Positions 15,121 to 23,715 of a stretch of DNA of 50,612 nucleotides are shown here, one piece after another. Numbering within the stretch: position 1 is the stretch's first letter; each line of letters opens with the position of its first letter. Made by a program: the position numbers and the translations under genes. This DNA is from Bacteroidia bacterium (GTDB lineage Bacteria > Bacteroidota > Bacteroidia > Flavobacteriales > Flavobacteriaceae). The DNA is taken from positions 1-50,612 of the forward strand of contig JAUIKY010000025.1 in assembly GCA_030430535.1 (NCBI GenBank), given 5' to 3'. The notes beneath the pieces are model-generated. The model saw only the letters and a list, made by a program, of their open reading frames with translations. It did not search any database and was not told the origin of the DNA.

Positions 15121-15378
15121 ATGTATTTAAAAAAGAAAGAAGATTTTATCAAGGAAATAGAACTGAATGAAGACTTTCAACAGACTTTTAAATTATTGAT
15201 TGAAAATGAAGTCGAAATTGTGGAGCGTATTTATAAGAATTCTGCAGTATGGGATAAAGCTTTTTTAGCTAAGTATAAAAATAATATTATTGAATTTAGT
15301 TATTCAACAGGTGCAGGTAAACGGGAAACTGAACGGTTGATTTCAATAGTATGGGAAACTTTACAAGAAGACAATTAA
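15121..15378 (+). CDS. Hypothetical protein (85 residues)
   Basis: I do not recognise this protein. It is small, soluble and predicted mostly helical, with charged helices (L-K-K-K-E-D-F-I-K-E-I-E and E-V-E-I-V-E-R-I-Y-K) and a short S-T-G-A-G-K-R-E-T-E-R-L segment in the second half. No signal peptide, cysteine or membrane segment is visible. The ATG start is good, and the upstream gap to the small membrane protein is only 26 bases, so the two may be co-transcribed. Codon use looks like the neighbours. Confidence 0.55.
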   Translation: MYLKKKEDFIKEIELNEDFQQTFKLLIENEVEIVERIYKNSAVWDKAFLAKYKNNIIEFSYSTGAGKRETERLISIVWETLQEDN

Positions 15379-15521
15379 GTATTATGTTAAATAAATTGTG
15401 GCAATATTTAAATTTGAACTATAATTTACATTATGTAAAATATAAAATTTCAAAACACCACAACCACTGTTAAAATAAGATTAAATATAATATAGTATTT
15501 TACAGAAGTCCGATCTTGTAG

Positions 15522-15529
15522 TATCTTTG
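15522..15529 (+). promoter_or_regulatory. -7 promoter element TATCTTTG
   Basis: A full TAnnTTTG match 25 bases before the ATG at 15555 of the VTT-type membrane protein. It also supports ATG 15555 as start over the TTG at 15549. Confidence 0.55.
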
Positions 15530-15554
15530 TACTCCCAAAAATCTTGGATTGGAC

Positions 15555-16172
15555 ATGAAACCGAAACCAAAAAACAAATCAGAAAAATCGCGTTGGCAGT
15601 TACTGCACCAGTATTACAGCTATACGGGGTTTTATACGTTTGTTTGGCAAGCCGTTAAAAAAGCTTTGCCGTACATTATCGGTATTGTGGTTGCGCTTTA
15701 TGTGATCAATCATTTTTTTGATATTAATGCGGCATTAACCAGACTTACCGAAATACTGCCAGCTTATGGCGTACTCAGTTTCTTTTTTGTTTCCGAAACA
15801 CTTTTGGGGCTTGTTCCGCCAGAAATTTTTATTGCTTGGGCCGGAAAAATGTACGCGCCATGGCTGTACTTAAGTCTGTTGGCATTACTATCGTACAGCG
15901 GTGGTTTATTGTCCTATTGGATGGGACATACCATTACGAAAATTCCATCGGTTCACAATTATTTGGAACAAAAAATGGAAAAACAGTTAAAAAACTCAAA
16001 AAAATGGGGCGGTTTTTTAATTGTGGTTGGTGCCCTATTGCCACTACCCTTTTCCATTTCCTGTATTGCGGCGGGTATCATCAAATTTCCGTTCCGTAGT
16101 GTGATGCTTTACGGTTCGTTAAGGTTGCTGCGCTTCGTTATTTATGGCATCCTTATTTTCAACGTGGTTTAG
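15555..16172 (+). CDS. VTT/YqaA-type membrane protein (DedA superfamily-like)
   Basis: A 205-residue inner-membrane protein. After a basic N-terminus (K-P-K-P-K-N-K) it has a helix (A-L-P-Y-I-I-G-I-V-V-A-L), then the pattern of the VTT/SNARE-associated superfamily: E-T-L-L-G-L-V-P-P-E-I-F near residue 80, a Gly-rich region with S-Y-W-M-G, and a late G-A-L-L-P-L-P-F-S motif before the final helices. Relatives in DedA and YqaA groups are thought to move lipids across membranes; that function is not established here. ATG 15555 was chosen because it is a normal start close to the -7 element. Confidence 0.75.
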   Translation: MKPKPKNKSEKSRWQLLHQYYSYTGFYTFVWQAVKKALPYIIGIVVALYVINHFFDINAALTRLTEILPAYGVLSFFFVSETLLGLVPPEIFIAWAGKMYAPWLYLSLLALLSYSGGLLSYWMGHTITKIPSVHNYLEQKMEKQLKNSKKWGGFLIVVGALLPLPFSISCIAAGIIKFPFRSVMLYGSLRLLRFVIYGILIFNVV

Positions 16173-16225
16173 CCATTATAGCCTAAAAAAGTCTTAAATC
16201 GTATCGCTATTTGGGTGTTGTGTTC

Positions 16226-16233
16226 TACTTTTG
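16226..16233 (+). promoter_or_regulatory. -7 promoter element TACTTTTG
   Basis: A full TAnnTTTG match 16 bases before the ATG at 16250. It leaves a very short leader for the DUF3817/MscS pair. Confidence 0.5.
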
Positions 16234-16249
16234 CACAAAACAAATCAAC

Positions 16250-16546
16250 ATGCTTTCATTTAAAAATATTTTCCGAATTGTAGCACTGCTGGAAGGTGTT
16301 TCGTATATCCTTTTATTATTTATCGCCACCCCTATAAAATACATGGCCAACGACCCGCAATACGTTAAAATGCTGGGGATGCCACACGGTATTTTGTTTA
16401 TTGCCTATGTGGCCATGGCGTTTATGCTGAAGAACGACTACAAATGGAACAACCGCACATTTCTGGTCGTTTTGGTGGCTTCCATAATTCCTTTCGGAAC
16501 TTTTTATGTGGAAAAGAAATTCTTAAAACCTGCCCGTAATGGATAG
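16250..16546 (+). CDS. DUF3817 domain membrane protein
   Basis: A 98-residue membrane protein of the DUF3817 family (function unknown). Three hydrophobic segments are visible, with the family marks: F-R-I-V-A-L-L-E-G-V-S-Y at residues 7-18, the P-x-K-Y motif in A-T-P-I-K-Y, and G-x-P-H-G-I-L-F-x-x-Y around residues 43-53. It ends in V-E-K-K-F-L. ATG 16250 fits the family start and the -7 element 16 bases upstream; an upstream GTG would add non-conserved residues. Its stop overlaps the start of the MscS channel gene by 8 bases, so the two are translationally coupled. Confidence 0.85.
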   Translation: MLSFKNIFRIVALLEGVSYILLLFIATPIKYMANDPQYVKMLGMPHGILFIAYVAMAFMLKNDYKWNNRTFLVVLVASIIPFGTFYVEKKFLKPARNG

Positions 16547-17792
16547 TTTAAAGCACTGGCTGTACGACTATTTAATGGAACTGGGCACTACGGAAGTCGC
16601 AGCGAAATATTTGAATATGCTGCTGTTGTTATTGGCACTGCTCATTCTTATTTTTATAGTCGATTTTATTACCCGAAAGCTGCTCATTGGGGTGTTTTCG
16701 CAATTCGCCTCACAATCGAAAACCAATTTTGATGATCTGTTGGTAGCCAATAAAGCGCCGAGAAATATTGCACACATCGTTCCGCTATTGATTGCTTTGG
16801 AATTTGTACCCATTGTATTGGCCGATTTTCAGTTTTATGAAGAGATTGCCGAAAAAGGTTTAAAGGTATTTGGTATTATTTTAATGCTGTGGATTGTTCG
16901 TAGCTTGCTGAATACCGTAAAAGACTATTTAAAAACACTCAAACAGTTTAAGGACAAGCCCATTGCCAGCTACATTCAGGTATTTATGATTTTTGCGTGG
17001 GTAATTGGCATTTTTTCCTGTTTGGCCATTATCACCGAAACCGATTTTATAAAATTCATCACCGGATTGGGTGCTGCTTCGGCCGTGATTATTTTGGTGT
17101 TTAAAGACACCATTTTGGGTTTTGTGGCGAGCATCCAAGTATCGATTAACGATATGGTACGCATTGGCGACTGGATTACCTTTGAAAAATACGGTGCCGA
17201 TGGCGATGTTACCGAAATTACTTTGGCGACGGTGAAAGTCCAGAATTTCGATAAAACCATCACCACTATTCCCACTTATGCTCTGATTTCCGATTCGTTT
17301 AAAAACTGGCGTGGCATGACCACATCGGACGGCCGACGCATAAAACGGGCGCTTTATATTAAACAGGATGGCGTAAAATACCTTACGGAAGAAGAGGTTG
17401 AAGAATTGAAAGATATTCAATTGATTAGTTCATATTTGGAAACGCGTCAGTCGGATATCAATGCACATAACACCGAACGAAACATCAATAAAGAGTTGTT
17501 AGTCAACGGTAGAAACTTAACTAACTTGGGTGTATTTAGAAAATACATTGATTCGTATTTAAAACAGCATTCGGCCATCAATAAAGATATGATGATTATG
17601 GCCCGACAATTGGCACCCACAACACAGGGTATTCCTTTGGAAATTTATGCATTTAGTAGTGACAAACGTTGGGAAAACTACGAATATATTATGTCTGATA
17701 TTTTTGACCATTTGATAGCTGCGCTCCCCTACTTCGGATTGGAAATTTTTGAATTGCCGAGTAATTCGGTGTTTAAGGCCAATCTCGCTTGA
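16539..17792 (+). CDS. Mechanosensitive channel, YbdG-like (MscS superfamily)
   Basis: A 417-residue channel close in size and layout to E. coli YbdG/MscM (415 residues), an MscS relative that opens at low tension and senses osmotic change. It has about five hydrophobic segments up to residue ~200, the pore helix region (I-T-G-L-G-A-A-S-A-V-I-I-L-V-F-K-D), then V-R-I-G-D-W-I and the signature D-G-D-V-T-E-I-T-L-A-T-V-K-V-Q-N-F-D-K-T. The V-x-x-W-R-G-M strand and a long C-terminal soluble domain with I-P-L-E-I-Y-A-F-S follow. It overlaps the DUF3817 gene by 8 bases. Confidence 0.92.
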   Translation: MDSLKHWLYDYLMELGTTEVAAKYLNMLLLLLALLILIFIVDFITRKLLIGVFSQFASQSKTNFDDLLVANKAPRNIAHIVPLLIALEFVPIVLADFQFYEEIAEKGLKVFGIILMLWIVRSLLNTVKDYLKTLKQFKDKPIASYIQVFMIFAWVIGIFSCLAIITETDFIKFITGLGAASAVIILVFKDTILGFVASIQVSINDMVRIGDWITFEKYGADGDVTEITLATVKVQNFDKTITTIPTYALISDSFKNWRGMTTSDGRRIKRALYIKQDGVKYLTEEEVEELKDIQLISSYLETRQSDINAHNTERNINKELLVNGRNLTNLGVFRKYIDSYLKQHSAINKDMMIMARQLAPTTQGIPLEIYAFSSDKRWENYEYIMSDIFDHLIAALPYFGLEIFELPSNSVFKANLA

Positions 17793-17801
17793 TAAATTGG
17801 C

Positions 17802-17835
17802 GTCATTACGAGGAAGGCACGACGAAGTAATCTGT
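17802..17835. repeat. Half copy of repeat A
   Basis: GCGTCATTACGAGGAAGG and CACGACGAAGTAATCTG match the left arm and the GAAGNAATCT part of the repeat at 13707. The right arm is missing. Confidence 0.5.
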
Positions 17836-17900
17836 AGAAAATAAAATAATTCTCTCGCAGAGGCGCTAAGGCTCTAAGTTTTATATGTTTTTTTATAATT

Positions 17901-18013
17901 CGTCAATTCGAGTGAATTTCACGACAGAATGAGTGAAATTTGTATCGAGAATAGAATTTTCATAAAACGTTCTCGATACAATTTCTCGTCCCTCGAAATC
18001 ACTCGAACTGACG
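17901..18013. repeat. Palindromic intergenic repeat B
   Basis: A 113-base imperfect palindrome: outer arms CGTCAATTCGAGTGA (17901-17915) and TCACTCGAACTGACG (17999-18013), inner arms TGTATCGAGAA (17941-17951) and TTCTCGATACA (17970-17980). It lies between the convergent MscS and GNAT genes. Confidence 0.75.
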
Positions 18014-18017
18014 CAAA

Positions 18018-18509
18018 TTATAACATTTTCACCATTTCAAAATCATCCATAAAAAAGCCATGGCCGATGTCGATAACAATTGGGTTAGTAGCCTTAAACC
18101 CCAACTTTTTATAAGCCTCAATGGATTGGGTATTGTTGTTGTTCACCGTTAATCGGAGGCATGTTTTGCCAATGTTTTTCGCATGTTCTTCCGCAAACTG
18201 AATACCGGCTTTGCCGATCTTTTTACCACGGTAATGGCTCAAAACATAAATCTTGCTCAAAAACAAGGCGGCTTCTTCGGGTTTAGTGGCCAAATATCCC
18301 GCAGGTTCTTTGTGGTAGTTTAAAAGATAATATTCAAATCCGTTGGCTATCTGCTGTTCTATAGCTGCTACCGATTGAAACTTTTCCAACATATAATCCA
18401 CTTGAGCTTTACCGATAATAGGAATATAATGTTCATTCCAAATGGTATAGGCCAACACTTCGATAGTTTGCAATTGTTTGATGGATTTTGCAGGGGATAT
18501 TTCTATCAT
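18018..18509 (-). CDS. GNAT family N-acetyltransferase
   Basis: A 163-residue acetyl-CoA-dependent acyltransferase. Motif A with the pyrophosphate loop is seen at about residues 97-110 (V-L-S-H-Y-R-G-K-K-I-G-K-A-G-I), and the next helix-strand-helix has L-R-L-T-V-N-N-N-N-T-Q-S-I-E-A-Y-K-K-L-G-F near residues 117-137, the normal motif B with the C-terminal Y-K-K-L-G-F. The acceptor is unknown. It starts 6 bases after the stop of the hemolysin III gene and is the last of a three-gene operon on the minus strand. Confidence 0.92.
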   Translation of the reverse strand: MIEISPAKSIKQLQTIEVLAYTIWNEHYIPIIGKAQVDYMLEKFQSVAAIEQQIANGFEYYLLNYHKEPAGYLATKPEEAALFLSKIYVLSHYRGKKIGKAGIQFAEEHAKNIGKTCLRLTVNNNNTQSIEAYKKLGFKATNPIVIDIGHGFFMDDFEMVKML

Positions 18510-18515
18510 AATTTA

Positions 18516-19142
18516 TCAAATCACATAAAAGTAAACCATAAAAAAATGGCAAATCGCACCTGCCAAAACAAATAAATGCCAAATAACATGGTTAAACGGA
18601 ATACGATGGATTGCGTAAAACACAATGCCCAAAGTATAGGCCATTCCGCCAGCGAATAACAACAAAATGCCATTGCTGTGCATCACCTCAGACAAATAAT
18701 TGAAATCGAAAACAATCAACCAGCCCATGACCAAATACAACAGCGTGGAAAACACTTCGAACTTGCCCGTAAAAAACAGTTTTAAGATTATCCCGAAAAA
18801 GGCAATGCCCCAAACGGTATAAAATAAGGGCCACCCTTTGCTGCCTAACAACGAAATGAGCAAAACAGGTGTATATGTACCTGCAATCAAGAAATAAATA
18901 CTAATGTGGTCCAGTATCCTGAAAAAGTGTTTACGGCTTTCGCTTTTCGTGGCGTGGTAAAACGTTGAGGCCGTAAACAGTGCGATAATTGAAGTACCAT
19001 AAATAATAACGCTTAGGAGGCTGTAAGCTGTTTTGTGCGTATCGAATAAAATCAACAACACTAAAGCCACAATGCCAAACAAAGCACCAATGGCATGCGA
19101 TACGGCATTTAGTTTTTCCTCTAACGGCGATTGGATACGCAT
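18516..19142 (-). CDS. trhA: Hemolysin III/TrhA family membrane protein (PAQR)
   Basis: A 208-residue inner-membrane protein with seven hydrophobic segments and the PAQR signatures: E-E-K-L-N-A-V-S-H-A-I-G-A at residues 8-20, S-T-F-Y-H-A near 58-63, the R-I-L-D-H-I-S-I-Y-F-L-I-A-G-T-Y-T-P motif near 75-92 and the late H-V-I-W-H-L-F-V-L-A-G motif. The His/Asp set fits the zinc site of this superfamily. The bacterial members are named for Bacillus hemolysin III; TrhA of E. coli affects membrane energetics. The start codon directly abuts the DUF4294 stop codon, so the pair is co-translated. Confidence 0.9.
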   Translation of the reverse strand: MRIQSPLEEKLNAVSHAIGALFGIVALVLLILFDTHKTAYSLLSVIIYGTSIIALFTASTFYHATKSESRKHFFRILDHISIYFLIAGTYTPVLLISLLGSKGWPLFYTVWGIAFFGIILKLFFTGKFEVFSTLLYLVMGWLIVFDFNYLSEVMHSNGILLLFAGGMAYTLGIVFYAIHRIPFNHVIWHLFVLAGAICHFFMVYFYVI

Positions 19143-19826
19143 TTAATCCTGCTTTTTTTCATCTGAAAACACCCATTTATTCGATAATTCGTAAAAATCG
19201 AATTTCAATGCTGGATTTTGCTTTTCCAATCGGCCACTCTGGAAATTACGTTGCAAAATATCCTCTATCAAATAATCTTCCTTAACATTCATGGGGTCGA
19301 ACTCACGCTTCAAAGAAATATCGAACATACTCGCGGTAGTGTTGTACCAAAAGGCGCGCCAACCGCTTCGGAGTTCCTTTACCAAATCGAATGCTGTTGT
19401 ACCCGTTTGGCGGTGTATCAGTTTCACGAGAATTTGTCCTTCGGTACGGGTCATTTTTTTGAGTTCTTCAGAAAACTCCCCTTCAATATATTTTTGAACA
19501 ATTCGGGTGTAACGTTTTTTATCGCGATTACGTTTCAATTGCGCCATGCGCTGGTTCATCGAATCCAATCGTTCGGCGGCCAATTTGGCATACGGATATA
19601 CTTTTATGGTTTTTCGGCGTAAAATCAAATACCGGATGCGGTCTTCCCTGCTATCAAATTTCAGCTTGTGTAATAGCATCACTTCATCCAAATCAATCGC
19701 TGTTCTGGGCACCGAATCACCTTCAATAATTAGGTAGTCCACATCCGTCGAATCGGTTTCAAATTCATTTACCTGAGCTACCAACACCGTGGGAATGAGT
19801 AGAAATAAAAATCTTAAATAATTCAT
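19143..19826 (-). CDS. DUF4294 family exported protein
   Basis: A 227-residue protein with a Sec signal peptide (cleavage after V-L-V-A, residue ~17). The mature part matches DUF4294, a family confined to Bacteroidota: R-T-A-I-D-L-D-E-V near 41-49, the basic stretch R-Y-L-I-L-R-R-K-T-I-K-V-Y-P-Y-A-K-L-A near 65-83, and T-R-T-E-G-Q-I-L-V-K-L-I-H-R-Q-T-G near 126-142. The function is unknown. It is the first gene of a DUF4294/hemolysin III/GNAT operon; a -7 element lies 28 bases upstream. Confidence 0.88.
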   Translation of the reverse strand: MNYLRFLFLLIPTVLVAQVNEFETDSTDVDYLIIEGDSVPRTAIDLDEVMLLHKLKFDSREDRIRYLILRRKTIKVYPYAKLAAERLDSMNQRMAQLKRNRDKKRYTRIVQKYIEGEFSEELKKMTRTEGQILVKLIHRQTGTTAFDLVKELRSGWRAFWYNTTASMFDISLKREFDPMNVKEDYLIEDILQRNFQSGRLEKQNPALKFDFYELSNKWVFSDEKKQD

Positions 19827-19854
19827 CTATAAAACATTGGAGCATTTAGTATGC

Positions 19855-19862
19855 CAAAATTA
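19855..19862 (-). promoter_or_regulatory. -7 promoter element TAATTTTG (minus strand)
   Basis: The complement of CAAAATTA is a full TAnnTTTG match, 28 bases before the ATG of the DUF4294 gene. Confidence 0.45.
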
Positions 19863-19929
19863 AGAATTTACAGAGTGCAAAACATTTTTTTTCTGTGGAT
19901 ATTACTATTTTAGTGCAAAACTTTAATAT

Positions 19930-21018
19930 ATGGCGAAGAAGAGCATACTGAACAAAAAGTCGATGGATTTTTTGGAAAAATATTTAAATAATGCCTCTCC
20001 TACCGGATACGAATGGACGGGGCAAAAACTGTGGATGGATTACCTGAAACCCTACGTAGATGAGTTTATTACAGATACTTACGGAACCGCTGTGGGCGTG
20101 ATAAACCCCGAGGCCAAATACAAGGTGGTGATTGAAGGGCATGCCGATGAAATTTCGTGGTATGTGAATTATATCTCGGACAACGGACTCATTTACGTCA
20201 TTAGAAATGGCGGCAGCGACCACCAAATTGCACCGAGTAAAGTGGTGAACATCCATACTAAAAATGGTATTGTAAAAGGTGTTTTTGGATGGCCAGCTAT
20301 TCACACACGCGATAAATCGAAAGAAGAGGCACCAAAACCCGATAATATTTTTATCGATTGCGGTTGTGCCAATAAAGAAGAGGTTGAAAAATTGGGCGTG
20401 CATGTGGGCTGTGTGATTACTTATCCAGATGAATTCCATATTTTGAATAATGACAAATTGGTATGCCGTGCCATTGATAACCGTATGGGCGGATTTATGA
20501 TTGCCGAGGTGGCCCGTTTATTAAAAGAAAACAAAAAGGAATTGCCGTTTGGACTTTACATTACCAATGCGGTACAGGAAGAAATTGGTTTACGTGGTGC
20601 CGAAATGATTACCCAAACCATTAAACCCAACGTGGCCATTGTGACCGATGTAACCCACGATACCACTACCCCAATGATTGAGCAGAAAAAAGAGGGGCTT
20701 TTGGAAATGGGCAAAGGGCCTGTAGTGGCGTATGCACCTGCGGTTCAACAGAAATTAAGGGATTTAATTACCGATACGGCCGAAAAGAAAAAGATTCCGT
20801 TCCAACGTTCGGCACTGTCGAGAGCTACGGGAACCGATACCGATGCGTTTGCATACAGTAACGGCGGCGTGGCTTCAGCATTAATTTCGTTGCCATTACG
20901 CTACATGCACACCACAGTAGAAATGGTACACAAAGACGATGTTGAAAATGTTATTAAACTGATTTACGAAACCTTACTTCAAATTAAGGCGGGCGATACG
21001 TTTAGCTATTTTGAGTAA
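19930..21018 (+). CDS. M42 family metallopeptidase (glutamyl aminopeptidase type)
   Basis: A 362-residue cytoplasmic di-metal aminopeptidase. The metal and catalytic residues of M42 are all present: His71 and Asp73 in E-G-H-A-D-E, Asp183 in A-I-D-N-R, Glu217/Glu218 in Q-E-E-I-G, Asp240 in V-T-D-V-T and His327 in R-Y-M-H-T-T-V-E. Length matches the family (about 350 residues). These enzymes trim N-terminal residues from short peptides as part of protein turnover. The gene stands alone, divergent from the DUF4294 operon. Confidence 0.94.
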   Translation: MAKKSILNKKSMDFLEKYLNNASPTGYEWTGQKLWMDYLKPYVDEFITDTYGTAVGVINPEAKYKVVIEGHADEISWYVNYISDNGLIYVIRNGGSDHQIAPSKVVNIHTKNGIVKGVFGWPAIHTRDKSKEEAPKPDNIFIDCGCANKEEVEKLGVHVGCVITYPDEFHILNNDKLVCRAIDNRMGGFMIAEVARLLKENKKELPFGLYITNAVQEEIGLRGAEMITQTIKPNVAIVTDVTHDTTTPMIEQKKEGLLEMGKGPVVAYAPAVQQKLRDLITDTAEKKKIPFQRSALSRATGTDTDAFAYSNGGVASALISLPLRYMHTTVEMVHKDDVENVIKLIYETLLQIKAGDTFSYFE

Positions 21019-21048
21019 TATTTTATAGGAGGTCTAAAAAAATATTTT

Positions 21049-21136
21049 TGTCATTTCGAGCGGAGTCGAGAAATCTCACAACATTGAAGCTAAATAATTT
21101 ATACGTTTCGTAATTCTCACTTTGCTCAAAATGACA
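21049..21136. repeat. Palindromic intergenic repeat C
   Basis: Inverted arms TGTCATTTCGAGC (from 21049) and GCTCAAAATGACA (21124-21136) flank a 60-base centre. The core GTCATTTCGAGCGGAGTCGAG is a form known to recur between genes in many flavobacterial genomes. Confidence 0.7.
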
Positions 21137-21166
21137 TCCTTTTTTTGACGATCTCTCCATTCAATT

Positions 21167-21718
21167 ATGGACGAATACATCGACATTGCAGACAAACAAG
21201 GTAACCTTTTGGGGCGTTCCGAATTAAAATCGGTAATCCACCAAAAAGGGTATTACCATCACACGGCGCATATTTGGTTGTACACCGAAAAAGGAGAAAT
21301 CCTATTATCGCAACGGTCTGCGAAAAAAGTGATTTGTCCGTTGATGTGGGACGTTTCGGTTGCCGGACATATTGATGCCGGCGAAACCCCAAAACAAGCC
21401 GCTATTCGAGAAACCAAAGAGGAAATCGGATTGGATTTATCTGCCTCCGATTTAAAAAAAATTGGCGTTTTTGAGTGTTTTCAATCTTATGAAAGTGGCA
21501 TTCAGGACAACGAATTCCATAATACTTTTATAGCTGAATTAAAGGTGCCTCTTTCAAAATTAATTCCGCAAGTCGGCGAAGTTGATGCTCTTAAATTGGT
21601 AACAATTGATGAATTTCAATCTTTGATAGATACCATTTCTGAAGACAACAATCATTTTGTGCCTTCAAACAAAAACTACTACCAATTGGTGCTAAATCAA
21701 ATAAAACAAGCACTTTAA
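21167..21718 (+). CDS. Nudix hydrolase (IPP isomerase-like/YfcD subgroup)
   Basis: A 183-residue Nudix protein. The complete Nudix box G-x5-E-x7-R-E-x2-E-E-x-G lies at residues 67-89 (Gly67, Glu73, Arg81, Glu82, Glu85, Glu86, Gly88). The N-terminal D-I-A-D-K-Q-G-N and Y-H-H-T-A-H-I-W motifs and the S-Q-R-S-A-K-K strand place it in the group that includes isopentenyl-diphosphate isomerase and YfcD-like hydrolases. It lacks the exact Cys and Glu context of true type I isomerases, as far as can be seen, so hydrolysis of a nucleoside-diphosphate-type substrate is more likely. Repeat C lies just upstream. Confidence 0.9.
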   Translation: MDEYIDIADKQGNLLGRSELKSVIHQKGYYHHTAHIWLYTEKGEILLSQRSAKKVICPLMWDVSVAGHIDAGETPKQAAIRETKEEIGLDLSASDLKKIGVFECFQSYESGIQDNEFHNTFIAELKVPLSKLIPQVGEVDALKLVTIDEFQSLIDTISEDNNHFVPSNKNYYQLVLNQIKQAL

Positions 21719-21777
21719 AAGGGCGTATTGAATCTACGCTTTAAATCCTTATATTTACTCATACCAACATGTAAACT

Positions 21778-22266
21778 ATGAGTAAACACTTTAAGGCTGC
21801 TGTAAATATGGCTTTTCATTTTGATATTTCGGAAAGCGATGTTTCAAATATAGATGCCGTTGCCACTTCAAAAACGGGCTATCACATCCTTCATCAAAAT
21901 AAACCTTACGGGGTTAAAATCGTTTCTTCCAACTTTAACGGAAAGTCCTATCAAATCAGCCTCAATAACAATAATTATCATGTTCAAATCAGCGATGATT
22001 TAGATGTGATGATAAAAGAGATGGGCTTTACGGCACGCGCTTCAAAATTAGTCGATGTGATTAAAGCCCCCATGCCCGGACTCATTTTGGAAATACAAGT
22101 TAAAGTGGGGCAAACGGTTAAAGAAAATGATCCATTATTTATATTGGAAGCCATGAAAATGGAAAATAGCATGGTATCCCCCAGAGATGGTGTTATTAAA
22201 TTCATCGCCATAAAACCGGGGGATGCGGTGGAAAAAAATCAGTTGTTAATTGAGTTTGAATCATAA
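21778..22266 (+). CDS. Biotin carboxyl carrier subunit of acyl-CoA carboxylase
   Basis: A 162-residue carrier protein. The last 75 residues form a biotinyl domain (A-P-M-P-G-L-I from residue 97) with the biotinylation site A-M-K-M, Lys127, at residues 125-128. The first ~85 residues are the linker-side region that binds the partner subunits. It carries carboxybiotin between the biotin carboxylase and the carboxyltransferase. It is the first of three adjacent genes (4-base gap to the next), a complete acyl-CoA carboxylase. Confidence 0.93.
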   Translation: MSKHFKAAVNMAFHFDISESDVSNIDAVATSKTGYHILHQNKPYGVKIVSSNFNGKSYQISLNNNNYHVQISDDLDVMIKEMGFTARASKLVDVIKAPMPGLILEIQVKVGQTVKENDPLFILEAMKMENSMVSPRDGVIKFIAIKPGDAVEKNQLLIEFES

Positions 22267-22270
22267 AATT

Positions 22271-23713
22271 ATGCAAAAAATATTGGTAGCCAATCGCGGT
22301 GAAATTGCTTTTCGGGTGATGAAAACCGCGCAAAGTATGGGCATAAAAACGGTAGCTGTCTATTCTGTGGCCGATAGAAATGCACCGCATGTAAAATTCG
22401 CCGATGAGGCCGTTTGCATTGGCGAAGCCCCTTCAAGTGAATCGTATTTACGAGGAGACAACATTATGGAAGTGGCCAAAAATTTAAATGTTGATGCGAT
22501 TCACCCGGGCTATGGTTTTTTAAGCGAAAATGCTGCTTTCGCAGAACTTTGCGAAGCCAACAATGTTATTTTTATCGGGCCGCGTTCCAAAGCCATAAAA
22601 ATTATGGGCAGTAAATTGGCTGCCAAAGAAGCCGTAAAACAATATGATATCCCTATGGTGCCAGGTATTGATGAAGCGATTACCGATGTTGAAAAAGCCA
22701 AGTCCATTGCCAACCAAATAGGCTTCCCGATTTTGATAAAGGCTTCGGCAGGCGGCGGCGGAAAAGGCATGCGCATTGTTGAAAGGGAAAGCGATTTGGA
22801 ATCGCAAATGAAACGGGCTATTAGTGAGGCCGAGTCGGCTTTTGGTGACGGTTCGGTGTTTATTGAAAAATATGTCTCCTCGCCCCGACATATCGAAATT
22901 CAGGTTTTGTCCGATAGCCACGGTAACTACCTCCATTTTTTTGAACGTGAATGCAGCATTCAACGCCGACACCAAAAAGTGGTGGAAGAAGCGCCCTCCT
23001 CTATTTTAACGCCCCAATTGCGAAATAAAATGGGTGAAGCGGCCATTAAAGTGGCTAAATCCTGTGATTATTTGGGAGCCGGAACGGTAGAGTTTTTATT
23101 GGACGCCGACCACAATTTCTACTTTTTGGAAATGAATACCCGTTTGCAAGTGGAGCACCCCGTTACGGAATTGATTACGGGTGTAGATTTGGTGGAGCAA
23201 CAAATTAAAATAGCTCGAGGAGAAGTGCTTCAAATTCAACAAAACGATTTAAAAATTAACGGTCACGCGTTGGAATTGCGGGTGTATGCCGAAGACCCTC
23301 TGAATGATTTTCTTCCTAGCGTTGGAAAATTGAGTACCTATAAAATCCCAACGGGTAAAGGTATTCGAGTGGATAATGGGTTTGAGGAAGGTATGGACGT
23401 GCCCATTTATTACGACCCGATGCTCTCCAAGTTGATTACCTACGGTAAAACCCGAGAGGAAGCCATTCAATTGATGATTGAAGCGATTGATAATTATCAA
23501 ATTGATGGTGTTGAAACCACGCTTCCATTCGGGAAATATGTTTGTGAACACGAAGCTTTCCGAAGTGGAAATTTCGATACGCATTTTGTAAAACAGCATT
23601 ATTCCCCGGAAACAATAAAACAACGGCAAGAAATCGAAGCCCAGATCGCTGCATTAATCGCTGTAAAACAGTACCTGAAAGACCAAAAACTATTACGTTT
23701 ACCAAATCACTAA
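22271..23713 (+). CDS. accC: Biotin carboxylase subunit of acyl-CoA carboxylase
   Basis: A 480-residue ATP-grasp enzyme that carboxylates biotin with bicarbonate and ATP. Seen in order: the N-terminal [16 protein letters not shown] start of the family, the [10 protein letters not shown] motif near 74, the Gly-rich ATP loop G-G-G-G-K-G-M near 160-166, H-I-E-I-Q-V near 202, the [12 protein letters not shown] motif near 220-231, and [10 protein letters not shown] near 284-293 with the catalytic residues. The ATG at 22271 was chosen because it begins the conserved part; a TTG 21 bases earlier overlaps the carrier gene. Confidence 0.95.
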   Translation: MQKILVANRGEIAFRVMKTAQSMGIKTVAVYSVADRNAPHVKFADEAVCIGEAPSSESYLRGDNIMEVAKNLNVDAIHPGYGFLSENAAFAELCEANNVIFIGPRSKAIKIMGSKLAAKEAVKQYDIPMVPGIDEAITDVEKAKSIANQIGFPILIKASAGGGGKGMRIVERESDLESQMKRAISEAESAFGDGSVFIEKYVSSPRHIEIQVLSDSHGNYLHFFERECSIQRRHQKVVEEAPSSILTPQLRNKMGEAAIKVAKSCDYLGAGTVEFLLDADHNFYFLEMNTRLQVEHPVTELITGVDLVEQQIKIARGEVLQIQQNDLKINGHALELRVYAEDPLNDFLPSVGKLSTYKIPTGKGIRVDNGFEEGMDVPIYYDPMLSKLITYGKTREEAIQLMIEAIDNYQIDGVETTLPFGKYVCEHEAFRSGNFDTHFVKQHYSPETIKQRQEIEAQIAALIAVKQYLKDQKLLRLPNH

Positions 23714-23715
23714 CT

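Noticed and set aside
17929-18114. 61-codon frame over repeat B
   Set aside because: It lies on the palindrome and runs into the GNAT gene on the other strand; composition is that of the repeat.
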